A stretch of DNA of 53,488 nt from Sandaracinaceae bacterium (GTDB lineage: Bacteria > Myxococcota_A > Polyangia > Polyangiales > Sandaracinaceae), in the NCBI GenBank assembly GCA_040218145.1, contig JAVJQK010000090.1:1-53488 (forward strand), in the 5' to 3' direction. How positions within the stretch are numbered: the stretch's first letter is position 1; each line of letters opens with the position of its first letter. Positions 43,191 through 51,224 of the stretch are shown here, in pieces. Made by a program: the position numbers and the translations under genes. The notes beneath the pieces were generated by a model that was not told where the DNA came from, ran no database searches, and worked only from the letters and a program-made list of their open reading frames with translations.

Positions 43191-44213
43191 TCACTCCTCG
43201 GGAAAACTGAGCGCGAGCGAGGCGGCGAGGCCGAGCGAGATCGGCGCCCCCTCGAAGACGACCTGCTCGTCCCCCGGCGGCCCAGCGGTGAGGCGATGCT
43301 GGATGAGCGGGACGTCGACCAGCGCGGCGAGCGAGACCCAGAGCGGACCGGCCAGCCGGAGCGCGGCGCCGATCCGCGTGATCAGGTCCAGCCGCGGCGC
43401 CTCCACCCGCCGGACCACGTCGAGCCCGACGCCCGCCGCGTGCAGCTGCCCCCCGACCACGCCGGCGCAGGTGATCAGCCGCAGATCGTCCCCGTCGAAG
43501 AAGCGCGGACAGATCGACGCGCCCGCCGACCAGAGCCACAGATCGAGCGCCGCCGCGCCCTCCCAGCGGAACGGCGGCACGACCTGCACCTCCGCGACGA
43601 GCTCCAGCGGCCAGGCCGTCCAGCGCAGGCCGAGGGTCTGCCGGATCCCGAACGCCGGCCCGGGCACGCCGAGGCCACGGACGCTCGCGCCGAGCCCGAC
43701 GCTGAGCCCCAGGCGGCCCTCGTCCACCGGCGGCGGCTCGATCTCCTCCGCGGGGATCGGCGGCGAGGGGCGCGCGGGGGTCGGGGCTGGAGGAGGCGGC
43801 GGCGGCGCGGGCTCGTACAAGCGGACGAGCGGCTCGTGCTGCGTCACGAGCAGCGAGACGACGATGGCCACCGTCCGGAGGAGCGCCCCACAGGGCGCCT
43901 CGCCTCCCTCGATGACGCGCTCCCCGAGCGCCGCGCCGTCGGGGGCCTGCAGCGCGAGGCGCGCGCGGAAGCCATCGTCGACCGGCTCGATCGCGCCCTC
44001 GATGACGAAGCCTGGAGAGTCTCCGTCCGAGAACACCGACCGCCCCAGGCGCTCCTCGACCGCGAGCGCGACGGCGCTCCGATCGGGGCAGCCCGCGCCC
44101 TCGGGGGCGCGCCAGCGCAGCTCGACATCGGCCCGCGCGGTCGTGGCCGCGAACAGGGGAGCGAGCAGCGCACCGAGGAGCCAGGGCCCCCACGCTCGGC
44201 GATGGCCCATCAT
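43191..44213 (-). CDS. Exported hypothetical protein, probable beta-barrel
   Basis: 340 residues from ATG ATG at 44213-44208 with a signal peptide (WLLGALLAPLFAATTARA). N-terminal part to about 130 is a globular domain (DVELRWRAPEGAGCPDR, then AIVVSLLV), then a Pro-rich linker (about 135-170) and a beta-rich C-terminal part (about 170-340) with amphipathic strands that could form an outer-membrane barrel. I do not recognise the family. Its start overlaps the upstream gene's stop as TGATG, so they are coupled. Confidence 0.65.
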   Translation of the reverse strand: MMGHRRAWGPWLLGALLAPLFAATTARADVELRWRAPEGAGCPDRSAVALAVEERLGRSVFSDGDSPGFVIEGAIEPVDDGFRARLALQAPDGAALGERVIEGGEAPCGALLRTVAIVVSLLVTQHEPLVRLYEPAPPPPPPAPTPARPSPPIPAEEIEPPPVDEGRLGLSVGLGASVRGLGVPGPAFGIRQTLGLRWTAWPLELVAEVQVVPPFRWEGAAALDLWLWSAGASICPRFFDGDDLRLITCAGVVGGQLHAAGVGLDVVRRVEAPRLDLITRIGAALRLAGPLWVSLAALVDVPLIQHRLTAGPPGDEQVVFEGAPISLGLAASLALSFPEE

Positions 44214-45367
44214 CAGCGGGGGAGCGGGGCGTCGGGGACCCAGGCGGCGCGGACGCGGGGACCGCGCGGCGGGAGCAGCGCGCGCCGGGCCTCGAACCAC
44301 GCGCGCAGCTCGGCCGACGGCGTCGCCTTGGGGCCGTCGAAGAGCGCGGCGCCGTACCTCGCGTCGCGCGCGAAGGCGCCGACGATGGCGGGCGCGCGGG
44401 AGAGGCTGCGCCCGTGCTCGAGCGTGAGCGCGACGATCACCGCGTCGTCGGGCAGCCCGTCGTCGAGCGACTCGACCTCGGCCGCGTCGAGCAGCGGGAC
44501 GATGGCCCGGGAGGGCGGCGTCGCGCCCGTCGGCAAGACCGCGCCCCCGCACGCCCGCGCGACCGCGTCCGCCAGCGCCCAGCGCGCCTCCGAGACGGCG
44601 ACCACGTGCCGGGGGCGCTGCACCGTCGCCTCGAGCAGCCACCCGAGGTCGGCCAGCCACTGCGCGACGCGCGCGGCGTCCACCTCGAGCGTGCGGTAGC
44701 GCCCCCCGAGCGGGCCGCCCGCGTCCAGCACCGCGCCCGCGTGCTCGACGAAGTAGTAGTCGCGCGCGTCCTCCATCTCGCCGTGCTCGGCCCGGGCCAG
44801 GGCGTGCTGGAGCTTGCGGCGGAGCGAAGGCGCGCCGTGCAGCTCCCCCAGCGCGCCCGCCGCCGCCTCGAGGTCGCCCGTCAGCAGCGACGCCCACCCG
44901 AACTCGAAGAGCGCGCCGGGGTCGTCGCCGAGGCAGGGGTGCAAGGCGAGCGTGGCGATGACCATGTCGGGCCGCCCCGCGCGCGCCTGGGCCAGCGCCA
45001 GCTCGCTGCGCACGACCGCGTCGAAGGGCACGAACGCGAGCGCCCGCTCGAGCAGCACCGCCGCGACCTCGGGCTGCTCGCGCGTGAGCAGCTCGCTGCC
45101 CAGCTCGAAGAGCCGCTGCGGGTCGTGGGGCGCGTCGGCGGCGCGGTCGAAGAGCTCGGCCGTGACCGGCTCGCCGGCCGAGCGCAGGACCTGGCCCGCG
45201 AGGTGGAAGAGCTGCTCGTCCTCCGGATCGGCGCGCAGCGCCTCGACGATCGGCTCCCACGCGCGCTCCGCCCCGCCCCCTTCGTAGAGATCGGTCAGAC
45301 GCGCGAGCACCTCCGCGCGCTGCTCGCGGCGCTTGCGCGAGCCGAAGATGTTGCCGAGCCAGCCCAT
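44213..45367 (-). CDS. TPR-type protein of unknown function
   Basis: 384 residues from the ATG at 45367. A short amphipathic Arg/Lys-rich start (FGSRKRREQRAEVLARL), then about 20-190 of helical TPR-like repeats (AWEPIVEALRADPEDEQLFHLAGQVL; AAVLLERALAFVPFDAVVRSELALAQAR), and an alpha/beta C-terminal part (about 200-384) with RHVVAVSEARWALADAV. No catalytic motif found. Downstream of hemY by 35 bp on the same strand and coupled to the next gene, so part of the heme-linked operon by position only. Confidence 0.65.
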   Translation of the reverse strand: MGWLGNIFGSRKRREQRAEVLARLTDLYEGGGAERAWEPIVEALRADPEDEQLFHLAGQVLRSAGEPVTAELFDRAADAPHDPQRLFELGSELLTREQPEVAAVLLERALAFVPFDAVVRSELALAQARAGRPDMVIATLALHPCLGDDPGALFEFGWASLLTGDLEAAAGALGELHGAPSLRRKLQHALARAEHGEMEDARDYYFVEHAGAVLDAGGPLGGRYRTLEVDAARVAQWLADLGWLLEATVQRPRHVVAVSEARWALADAVARACGGAVLPTGATPPSRAIVPLLDAAEVESLDDGLPDDAVIVALTLEHGRSLSRAPAIVGAFARDARYGAALFDGPKATPSAELRAWFEARRALLPPRGPRVRAAWVPDAPLPR

Positions 45368-45402
45368 GGGGGCGGAACCCTGAGGCGCAGACCGCGCTCC
45401 GG

Positions 45403-46785
45403 TCAAGCCCCGCCGACCCGCTCGTCGACCCACGCGTCGATCGTGGACTCCGCGTAGCGGATCGAGTCCGGGATGCCCACGCCGCGGTAGGCGTTGCCGG
45501 CCAGCCGCACGCCCGGGAGGGACGTCGCGAGCGCCTCGATCGCGTCCGCGCGCTCGCGATGGCCGAGCTGGTACTGCGGCATGGCTCGCGCGTAGCGCAC
45601 CACGAGCGAGAAGCCGGGCTCGCGCTCGACGCCCATGAGGCTGCGCAGCTCGCGGCGGGCGAGCGCGACGAGCGAGGCGTCGTCGAGATCGGTGGCGTCC
45701 GGCGCGTTCGCGCCGCCGATGAACACGCGCAGCAAGACCTGCCCCTCGGGCGCGCGCCCGGGCCACTTGACGCTGCTGAAGGTCGCGGCGAGCACGCTGC
45801 GCCGCTCGACGGCCGGGACGACGAACCCGAACGCGTCCATCGGGTGCGGGATCGCGTCCCGGGGCCAGCTGAAGGTCACCGTCGCGGCGGAGCCGTAGGG
45901 GATGGCGTCGAGCGCGTCCGCGAGGGGCGCCGCGTGGGGGCGCAGCAGGGCCGCGCTCCGCCACGCCGGCAGCGCGAGCAGGACACGGTCGGCCTCGAAG
46001 ACCTCGTCGTCGGTGCGCACGCGCCAGCCCGCGTCGAGGGCGCGGACCGGAGCGCGGGTCCGGATCCGGTCACCGAGCCGCGCGGCCAGCGCGTCGACGA
46101 GCACCTGCATGCCGCCGTCGAACGCCACGAACAGGCCGTAGCGCGCCCCGCTCGCCGCCTGCTCGGTCTTCTTGCGCTGCCCCGCGCGCATGCCGCGGAT
46201 CACCGAGCCGTGGCGCCGCTCGAGGTCGACGAAGCGCGGCATGGTGGCGGCGAGGCTCAGCCGATCCGGATCGCCCCCGTAGATCCCTCCGACGAGCGGC
46301 TGCGCGAGGCGGTCGAGCACCTCGCGGCCGAAGCGGCGCCGGACGAAGCGCGCCATGCTCTCCTCCCCCTCGCCCTTCGGCACGAGCGGCTCGAGCGCGG
46401 CGCGGAGCTTGCCGGGCCAGCTCATGACCGGCGTCGTGGCCCAGGTCGTCCAGCGCGTGGGCGCCATGAGCGAGAAGCCCTCCGGGACCTTCACCAGCTC
46501 GCCCCGGAACACCACGTACGCGCCGCGGTACGCGGTGTTCGTCTCGATGATCCGATCGGCGATGCCGAGCCGCGTCGCCAGCTCGATCGCGGCGCGCTTC
46601 TCGCTGAGGATGGAGTCGGGGCCGGTCTCGACGACGAACCCGTCCGTCTCGACCGTGCCCAGGATGCCGCCGACGCGGTCGCTGGCCTCGAGCACGACGA
46701 CGTCGGCGGCGGGGTCCTTCTCGAGCAGCCGATGCGCGGCCGCGAGCCCGGACAGCCCTCCCCCGACGACGACCGTGCGGCTCAC
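45403..46785 (-). CDS. hemY: Protoporphyrinogen oxidase (oxygen-dependent type)
   Basis: 460 residues from a GTG overlapping the hemE stop as GTGA; the longer open frame is an artefact. N-terminal FAD fold VVVGGGLSGLAAAHRL and VVLEASDRVGG, then PLVGGIYGGDPDRLS, FVAFDGGMQVL, and the C-terminal LAGNAYRGVGIPDSI that closes on the FAD. This is HemY/PPOX, which makes protoporphyrin IX from protoporphyrinogen; its presence argues for an aerobic organism. Directly follows hemE. Confidence 0.95.
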   Translation of the reverse strand: MSRTVVVGGGLSGLAAAHRLLEKDPAADVVVLEASDRVGGILGTVETDGFVVETGPDSILSEKRAAIELATRLGIADRIIETNTAYRGAYVVFRGELVKVPEGFSLMAPTRWTTWATTPVMSWPGKLRAALEPLVPKGEGEESMARFVRRRFGREVLDRLAQPLVGGIYGGDPDRLSLAATMPRFVDLERRHGSVIRGMRAGQRKKTEQAASGARYGLFVAFDGGMQVLVDALAARLGDRIRTRAPVRALDAGWRVRTDDEVFEADRVLLALPAWRSAALLRPHAAPLADALDAIPYGSAATVTFSWPRDAIPHPMDAFGFVVPAVERRSVLAATFSSVKWPGRAPEGQVLLRVFIGGANAPDATDLDDASLVALARRELRSLMGVEREPGFSLVVRYARAMPQYQLGHRERADAIEALATSLPGVRLAGNAYRGVGIPDSIRYAESTIDAWVDERVGGA

Positions 46786-47816
46786 CGCGCGCTCTGCTCG
46801 TGCACGTAGTCGACGAGCGCCCTCACCTGATCGACCTCGGACCAACGCAAGATGCCATGACCGAGGTTGAACACGTGGCCCTCCTGGCCCTTCACCTCGT
46901 CGAGCACGGCCTTCGTGCGCTCGAACATCACCTCGCGGGGCGCGAGCACGCTGACGGGATCGAGGTTGCCCTGGATGCCGACGTCGCGGCCGACCCGGTC
47001 CCACGCCTCGCTCAGCGGCAGGCGCCAGTCCACGCTCATCACGTGACCGCCGGCCTCGCGCAGCACGGGGTAGAGCGCGGGGTTGCCCTGCCCGAAGTGG
47101 ATGCAGGGCACGCGATCGCCGAGCGCCTCGAAGATGCCCTTCACGTGCGGGAGCACGTAGCGGCGGTAGTCGGCCTCGCTGAGGCAGCCCACCCACGAGT
47201 CGAAGAGCTGCACCGCCTGCGCGCCGGCGTCGATCTGCGCGATGAGGTAGCCCGTGATGGCGCGGCTGAAGCGATCCATCAGCGTGTTCCAGGCGCCCTC
47301 GTCGCCGTACATGATCTTCTTCGTGTGGTGGTAGTCGCGCGAGCCGCCGCCCTCGATCGCGTAGCTGGCGAGGGTGAAGGGCGCCCCCGCGAAGCCGATG
47401 AGCGGGGTCTTGCCGTCCAGCTCCTTCCGGATGGCCTTGACGGACTCCATCACGTAGGAGAGCTCCGCCGCCGCGTCGATCTCCTCGGCCACGCGATCGA
47501 TGTCCGCCGCGCTGCGGAGCGGGTTCTCGATCTTGGGGCCCTCGCCCTTGGCGAAGTGGAAGCCGACACCGAGCGGCTCGAGGATGAGCAAGATGTCGGC
47601 GAAGAGGATCGCCGCGTCCACGCCGAGCTGCTCGACCGCGTCGACGGTCACCTGGCAGGCGAGCTCGGGCGTCTTGCAGAGCTCGACGAAGCTGACCTTC
47701 GAGCGGATCTCCATGTAGCTGGGCTGGTAGCGCCCTGCCTGACGCATGAGCCAGATGGGGGTGTAGGGCACCGGCTCGCGGCGACAGGCCTTGAGGAACA
47801 CGTGGTCGTCGGACAT
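46782..47816 (-). CDS. hemE: Uroporphyrinogen decarboxylase
   Basis: 344 residues from the ATG at 47816. PIWLMRQAGRYQPSY holds the substrate-binding Arg and the rest (DILLILEPLGVGFHF, GFAGAPFTLASY, WVGCLSEADYRRYV, GNLDP) is canonical HemE. It converts uroporphyrinogen III to coproporphyrinogen III. It heads the hemE-hemY pair, 32 bp after the CapA-like gene and 4-bp overlapping hemY. Confidence 0.97.
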   Translation of the reverse strand: MSDDHVFLKACRREPVPYTPIWLMRQAGRYQPSYMEIRSKVSFVELCKTPELACQVTVDAVEQLGVDAAILFADILLILEPLGVGFHFAKGEGPKIENPLRSAADIDRVAEEIDAAAELSYVMESVKAIRKELDGKTPLIGFAGAPFTLASYAIEGGGSRDYHHTKKIMYGDEGAWNTLMDRFSRAITGYLIAQIDAGAQAVQLFDSWVGCLSEADYRRYVLPHVKGIFEALGDRVPCIHFGQGNPALYPVLREAGGHVMSVDWRLPLSEAWDRVGRDVGIQGNLDPVSVLAPREVMFERTKAVLDEVKGQEGHVFNLGHGILRWSEVDQVRALVDYVHEQSAR

Positions 47817-47848
47817 CCCGCGGAGGGTTCGGTTAGCCGGGCTCCCCG

Positions 47849-49000
47849 TCAAGGGAGGAGATGCACGGCGTCACCCAGGACGCGACCGATCGCACGGCGC
47901 CGCTCGTCGGTGAGCGCCTCGTCTCCGGCGCTCGAGAGCGGGATCACCCGGATGTCCGGCTGGTCCACGCGGCGCCGCTCCTCGTCCCACCAGTTGTTCG
48001 CCGTCCAGAGCGGGACCGCCTCCGCCGCCGACACGCTCACCCGGCCGTCCTCCATCACGTCGAGCGCCACGCGCAGCCACACTCCGTCGCGCGTGGCCGG
48101 CTCGCGGAGCGGCAGCTGGACGGATCGATCGCGCCGCCCCTGGCGGAAGTGGTAGCCCTGGTTCGAGACCAGGTTGCCGAGGCTGTACGCGACGAAGGCC
48201 TCGCCCCGAGGAGACGCGACGCGCTCCGCACGCTGCAACACGTGTGGACCATGCCCGAGCACGACGTCCGCCCCGTGCTCCACGAGAAAAGCGGCCCGGC
48301 TGCGCTGCTCGGAGCGATCTTCGTGACGGTAGGCGAGCCCCCAGTGCATCGACGCGACCACCACGTCCGCGTCGGCGCGCGCGCGCTCGAGCACGCGACG
48401 GGCTCTGCGCTCGTCCCAGGTCGCGATGCGCACCGCGGGCCGTCTCGTGCCCGGATGCCCCTGCAGGATCACCGTGAAGGCGACGAAGGCGACCCGCACT
48501 CCGTCTCGCTCCACGATGACCGGCCCCGCCGCCTCCTCTTCGTCCGCGGCGGCGCCCACGGGCGCGATGCCCTCGCGGCGCAGCACCTCGAGGGTGTGCA
48601 CCATGCCGGTGTCGCGCTGGTCCCACGCGTGGTTGTTGGCGACGCTCAGCACGTCCAGGCCCGCCCGCGCCAGCGCGCCCGCGGCCTCGGGCGGCGCGCC
48701 GAGCCTCGGGGGATCACCCCGCATCGGCTCGCGGTCGACGCTGAGCGGGGTCTCGAGGTTGGCGAACGCGATCTCCCGGTCGGAGACGGTCTCGCGGAGA
48801 CCGGCGAAGAGCCGGTCGAAGCCGTGCGCCGCCGCCGCCTCGACCACGCGCGTGTGGAACAGCACATCCCCGCTCGCGCCGATGATGACGTGACGCGGCC
48901 GCTGCTGCGCGCGCAGGGGCAGGCTGGCCGCGCCCAGGGCGAGGGCGGCGAGCGAGAGCGCGAACACGAAGGGGGCGCGTCGAACGGCGGCGCGGCGCAT
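47849..49000 (-). CDS. CapA/poly-gamma-glutamate-synthesis-like metallophosphatase protein
   Basis: 383 residues from the ATG at 49000 (an upstream ATG would add 96 low-quality residues). Signal peptide FVFALSLAALALGAASLP. Then the CapA pattern: IIGASGDVLFH, NLETPLS, SVANNHAWDQ, MHWGLAYRH and GHGPHVLQ, the metal and substrate sites of this calcineurin-like family. Such proteins occur with capsule or polyglutamate synthesis but many have unknown substrates. Last gene upstream of hemE on the same strand; divergent from the redoxin gene across 160 bp. Confidence 0.88.
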   Translation of the reverse strand: MRRAAVRRAPFVFALSLAALALGAASLPLRAQQRPRHVIIGASGDVLFHTRVVEAAAAHGFDRLFAGLRETVSDREIAFANLETPLSVDREPMRGDPPRLGAPPEAAGALARAGLDVLSVANNHAWDQRDTGMVHTLEVLRREGIAPVGAAADEEEAAGPVIVERDGVRVAFVAFTVILQGHPGTRRPAVRIATWDERRARRVLERARADADVVVASMHWGLAYRHEDRSEQRSRAAFLVEHGADVVLGHGPHVLQRAERVASPRGEAFVAYSLGNLVSNQGYHFRQGRRDRSVQLPLREPATRDGVWLRVALDVMEDGRVSVSAAEAVPLWTANNWWDEERRRVDQPDIRVIPLSSAGDEALTDERRRAIGRVLGDAVHLLP

Positions 49001-49160
49001 CGCCGCAAGGTGATCCCAGGGGGGCACGCGAGTCAAATCCCGCGCGGCTTGGCCGCTTCGACGGTGGCGGCCGAGTCGTCTCGGTGCGTCGCGCTGCCAC
49101 GCCCCGCCAGGGCCCGCCCCGTCGGGGCCCGGCGGCACACGCGCTGCACCACGGGGACGC

Positions 49161-49685
49161 ATGAACACCAAACCGATGCCCGACGGCCCCGCCCCCTCGC
49201 TCGAGCTCCAGCTGACGGACGGGACGACATGGTCTCTCGACGCGCAGCGCCCCGAGAGCTTCACCATGATCGTCATGTACCGGGGCAAGCACTGCCCGGT
49301 CTGCGAGAAGTACCTGAAGACCGCGCAGACGCTGGCCGACCGCTACGAGGAGCTGGGCGTGAGCCTCGTCGCCGTGAGCATGGACGACCTGGAGCGCGCG
49401 AAGGACTCGAAGGAGGAGTGGGGGATCGACCGCTTCCCCGTCGCCTACGGCATGAGCGAGGCCACCGCCCTCGCCTGGGGCCTCTACCTCTCCGACTCCA
49501 TCAAGGAGGAGGAGCCCCGGCGCTTCAGCGAGCCTGGACTCTTCCTCGTGCGCCCCGACGGCACCCTGCACTACGCCGCGATCAACTCCATGCCGTTCGG
49601 GCGTCCCGACCTCGAGGACATGGCCGACGCGATCGAGTTCGTGCTCGAGAAGAAGTACCCCGCGCGCGGACGCGTCGCCGCCTGA
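49161..49685 (+). CDS. Peroxiredoxin-like AhpC/TSA-family redoxin
   Basis: 174 residues, no signal. Thioredoxin fold with YRGKHCPVCEKYL placing Cys45 and Cys48 in a CxxC-type site, then TLADRYEELGVSLVAVSMDD, and a late TLHYAAIN. The pattern fits the PRX-like group of AhpC/TSA rather than a classic 2-Cys peroxiredoxin (no PxxxTxxC). Likely reduces a peroxide or disulphide. A strong terminator-like hairpin follows. Confidence 0.82.
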   Translation: MNTKPMPDGPAPSLELQLTDGTTWSLDAQRPESFTMIVMYRGKHCPVCEKYLKTAQTLADRYEELGVSLVAVSMDDLERAKDSKEEWGIDRFPVAYGMSEATALAWGLYLSDSIKEEEPRRFSEPGLFLVRPDGTLHYAAINSMPFGRPDLEDMADAIEFVLEKKYPARGRVAA

Positions 49686-49710
49686 CGGCGCTCGCGCTCT
49701 CTCTGCCATC

Positions 49711-49738
49711 GACGCCGCTCCCCCCGGGAGGCGGCGTC
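49711..49738 (+). terminator. Terminator-like hairpin after the redoxin gene
   Basis: GACGCCGC, loop TCCCCCCGGGAG (itself TCCC/GGGA), then GCGGCGTC followed by TCTCTCGT: an 8-bp stem plus inner pairs and a pyrimidine tail, 26 bp after the stop. Confidence 0.7.
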
Positions 49739-49938
49739 TCTCGTCGAGCGCCGCAGCGCCATCTCGCCGCGGTGGCGCGACCGTCGCACCTCGCCACAGG
49801 GAGCGGAGGCGCGCGACCCGCGAAGACCCGGCCCACGCTCAAGCCAGGTGAAGAGGGGTCGGCACGAGCGATGCAGTGCCCCGGGTGACTGACACGAGGC
49901 GCGGCCCGTATGTGCGCGCCACTACGGAGGAAGAGAAC

Positions 49939-50307
49939 ATGACTACGAAATGGATGACCGCGCTCGGAATCTTCGCCGCTCTGGGCCTGACCGCCTGCAG
50001 CGAGCGCACGGAAGGCCACCTCGAGCAGAGCGGGCGCAGCCTCGGCGAAGCGACCGAGTCTGCGGCCGAGGACATCGATCGCGCCGGCGAGCACGCCGAG
50101 GCCGAGGCGGCCGAGGACTGGAACGAAGCCGAGCGTGAATGGAACCAGGAGACCCGCGAAGCGGATCGCGCGATGGACCGCGCCGAGAACGACGTCGAGC
50201 GCGAGGTCGCCGGTGCGCGCGCGGAGATGGAGGCCGAGGCCGAGGCCCTCGAGCGCGCGGAAGAAGAAGGTGACCGCGCGGAGGCCGAGGCAGAGCGCCG
50301 CTACTGA
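49939..50307 (+). CDS. Small acidic coiled-coil lipoprotein
   Basis: 122 residues from the ATG at 49939 (GGAGG 8 bp upstream); an ATG at 49876 would add residues before the signal. Lipobox LGLTA-C (about Cys20). The mature protein is almost wholly Glu/Ala/Arg heptad (EDWNEAEREWNQ, EMEAEAEALERAEEEGDR), an extended coiled coil. Likely an envelope spacer or stress lipoprotein. Function unknown. Possibly cotranscribed with the DUF1206 gene. Confidence 0.7.
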   Translation: MTTKWMTALGIFAALGLTACSERTEGHLEQSGRSLGEATESAAEDIDRAGEHAEAEAAEDWNEAEREWNQETREADRAMDRAENDVEREVAGARAEMEAEAEALERAEEEGDRAEAEAERRY

Positions 50308-50360
50308 TCGCGCCGCTCACTCCACCCCCACCGATTGACCCCCAAGGAGGAAGAACACCC

Positions 50361-51173
50361 ATGAGGACCCCACAGGCCCTACGCAACAGACCCTGGCTCG
50401 AGCCGGCCGCACGCGCCGGCTACGTGGCCAAGGGCATCATCTACGCCCTGATCGGCGGCCTCGCGATCGCGCAGGTCGTGGAGAGCGCGGGCAGCATCGG
50501 CGGCGGCCGCAACGCCGTCCAGACCATCGGCCAGCAGCCCTTCGGGCAGATCCTGCTCGTGATCATCGGTGTCGGCCTCTTCGCCTACGCCCTCTGGCGC
50601 GCGGTCCAGGCCATCTTCGATCCCGAGGACGCGCAGTCGGACACCGGCGGCACCCTCAAGCGGATCGGGTACGGCGCCAGCGGCGCGGTGCACGCGATGC
50701 TCGGCGTGGCGGCGTTCCAGATGGCGCTCGGCAGCGGCGGCGGCGGCTCGTCGAAGAAGACCTACCTCGCGGAGCTGCTCGCGATCGACACGATCGGACC
50801 GGTCCTCGTCATCGGCCTCGGCCTCTTCGTGATCGGCTTCGCCGTCTACCAGCTCTACAAGGCGGCGACGCTGAAGTTCCAGGAGGAGTTGAAGACCGGA
50901 GAGATGAGCCGCTCGCTCCGCAAGTGGGTCCCCAAGCTCGGCCGCTTCGCGCTCGCCAGCCGGGGCGTGGTCTTCGCCATCGTGGGCGTCTTCCTCGTGA
51001 AGGCGGGCCTCGACTCGAACCCGGGTGAGTTCGAGGGCGTGGGCGGGGCGCTGCGCGAGATCGGATCCGAGAGCTTCGGCTCGATCCTGCTCGTGCTCGT
51101 CGCGACCGGCCTCGCCGCCTACGGCGCGTTCCAGGTCGTGATGGCGCGCTATCGCAAGATCCCCGCGCGCTGA
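50361..51173 (+). CDS. DUF1206 membrane protein
   Basis: 270 residues with three pairs of membrane helices and the DUF1206 pattern repeated three times (AARAGYVAKGIIYALIGG; KRIGYGASGAVHAMLG; GRFALASRGVVFAIVG). The family is wide in bacteria with no settled function. GGAGG precedes the ATG. Converges on the hybrid kinase gene across a strong hairpin. Confidence 0.9.
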   Translation: MRTPQALRNRPWLEPAARAGYVAKGIIYALIGGLAIAQVVESAGSIGGGRNAVQTIGQQPFGQILLVIIGVGLFAYALWRAVQAIFDPEDAQSDTGGTLKRIGYGASGAVHAMLGVAAFQMALGSGGGGSSKKTYLAELLAIDTIGPVLVIGLGLFVIGFAVYQLYKAATLKFQEELKTGEMSRSLRKWVPKLGRFALASRGVVFAIVGVFLVKAGLDSNPGEFEGVGGALREIGSESFGSILLVLVATGLAAYGAFQVVMARYRKIPAR

Positions 51174-51179
51174 GCAGGA

Positions 51180-51217
51180 CGCCCGCGCCGTGGCCCCAAT
51201 GGGGTGCGGCGCGGGCG
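51180..51217. terminator. Bidirectional terminator-like hairpin between convergent genes
   Basis: CGCCCGCGCCG (51180-51190) pairs with CGGCGCGGGCG (51207-51217), 11 bp, and the loop contains CCCC/GGGG around AAT. It sits 7 bp from each stop, so it can serve both strands. Confidence 0.8.
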
Positions 51218-51224
51218 CGCGCCT

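Noticed and set aside
43191-49000. A heme-linked multi-gene pathway including the TPR, barrel and CapA-like genes
   Set aside because: Only gene order supports it; none of the three has a heme motif, so no pathway claim is made.
51180-51217. Copy of the 5.3-6.1 kb repeats
   Set aside because: Shares only short CCCCAATGGGG-like and TTCAGGC words; it is better explained as a terminator.
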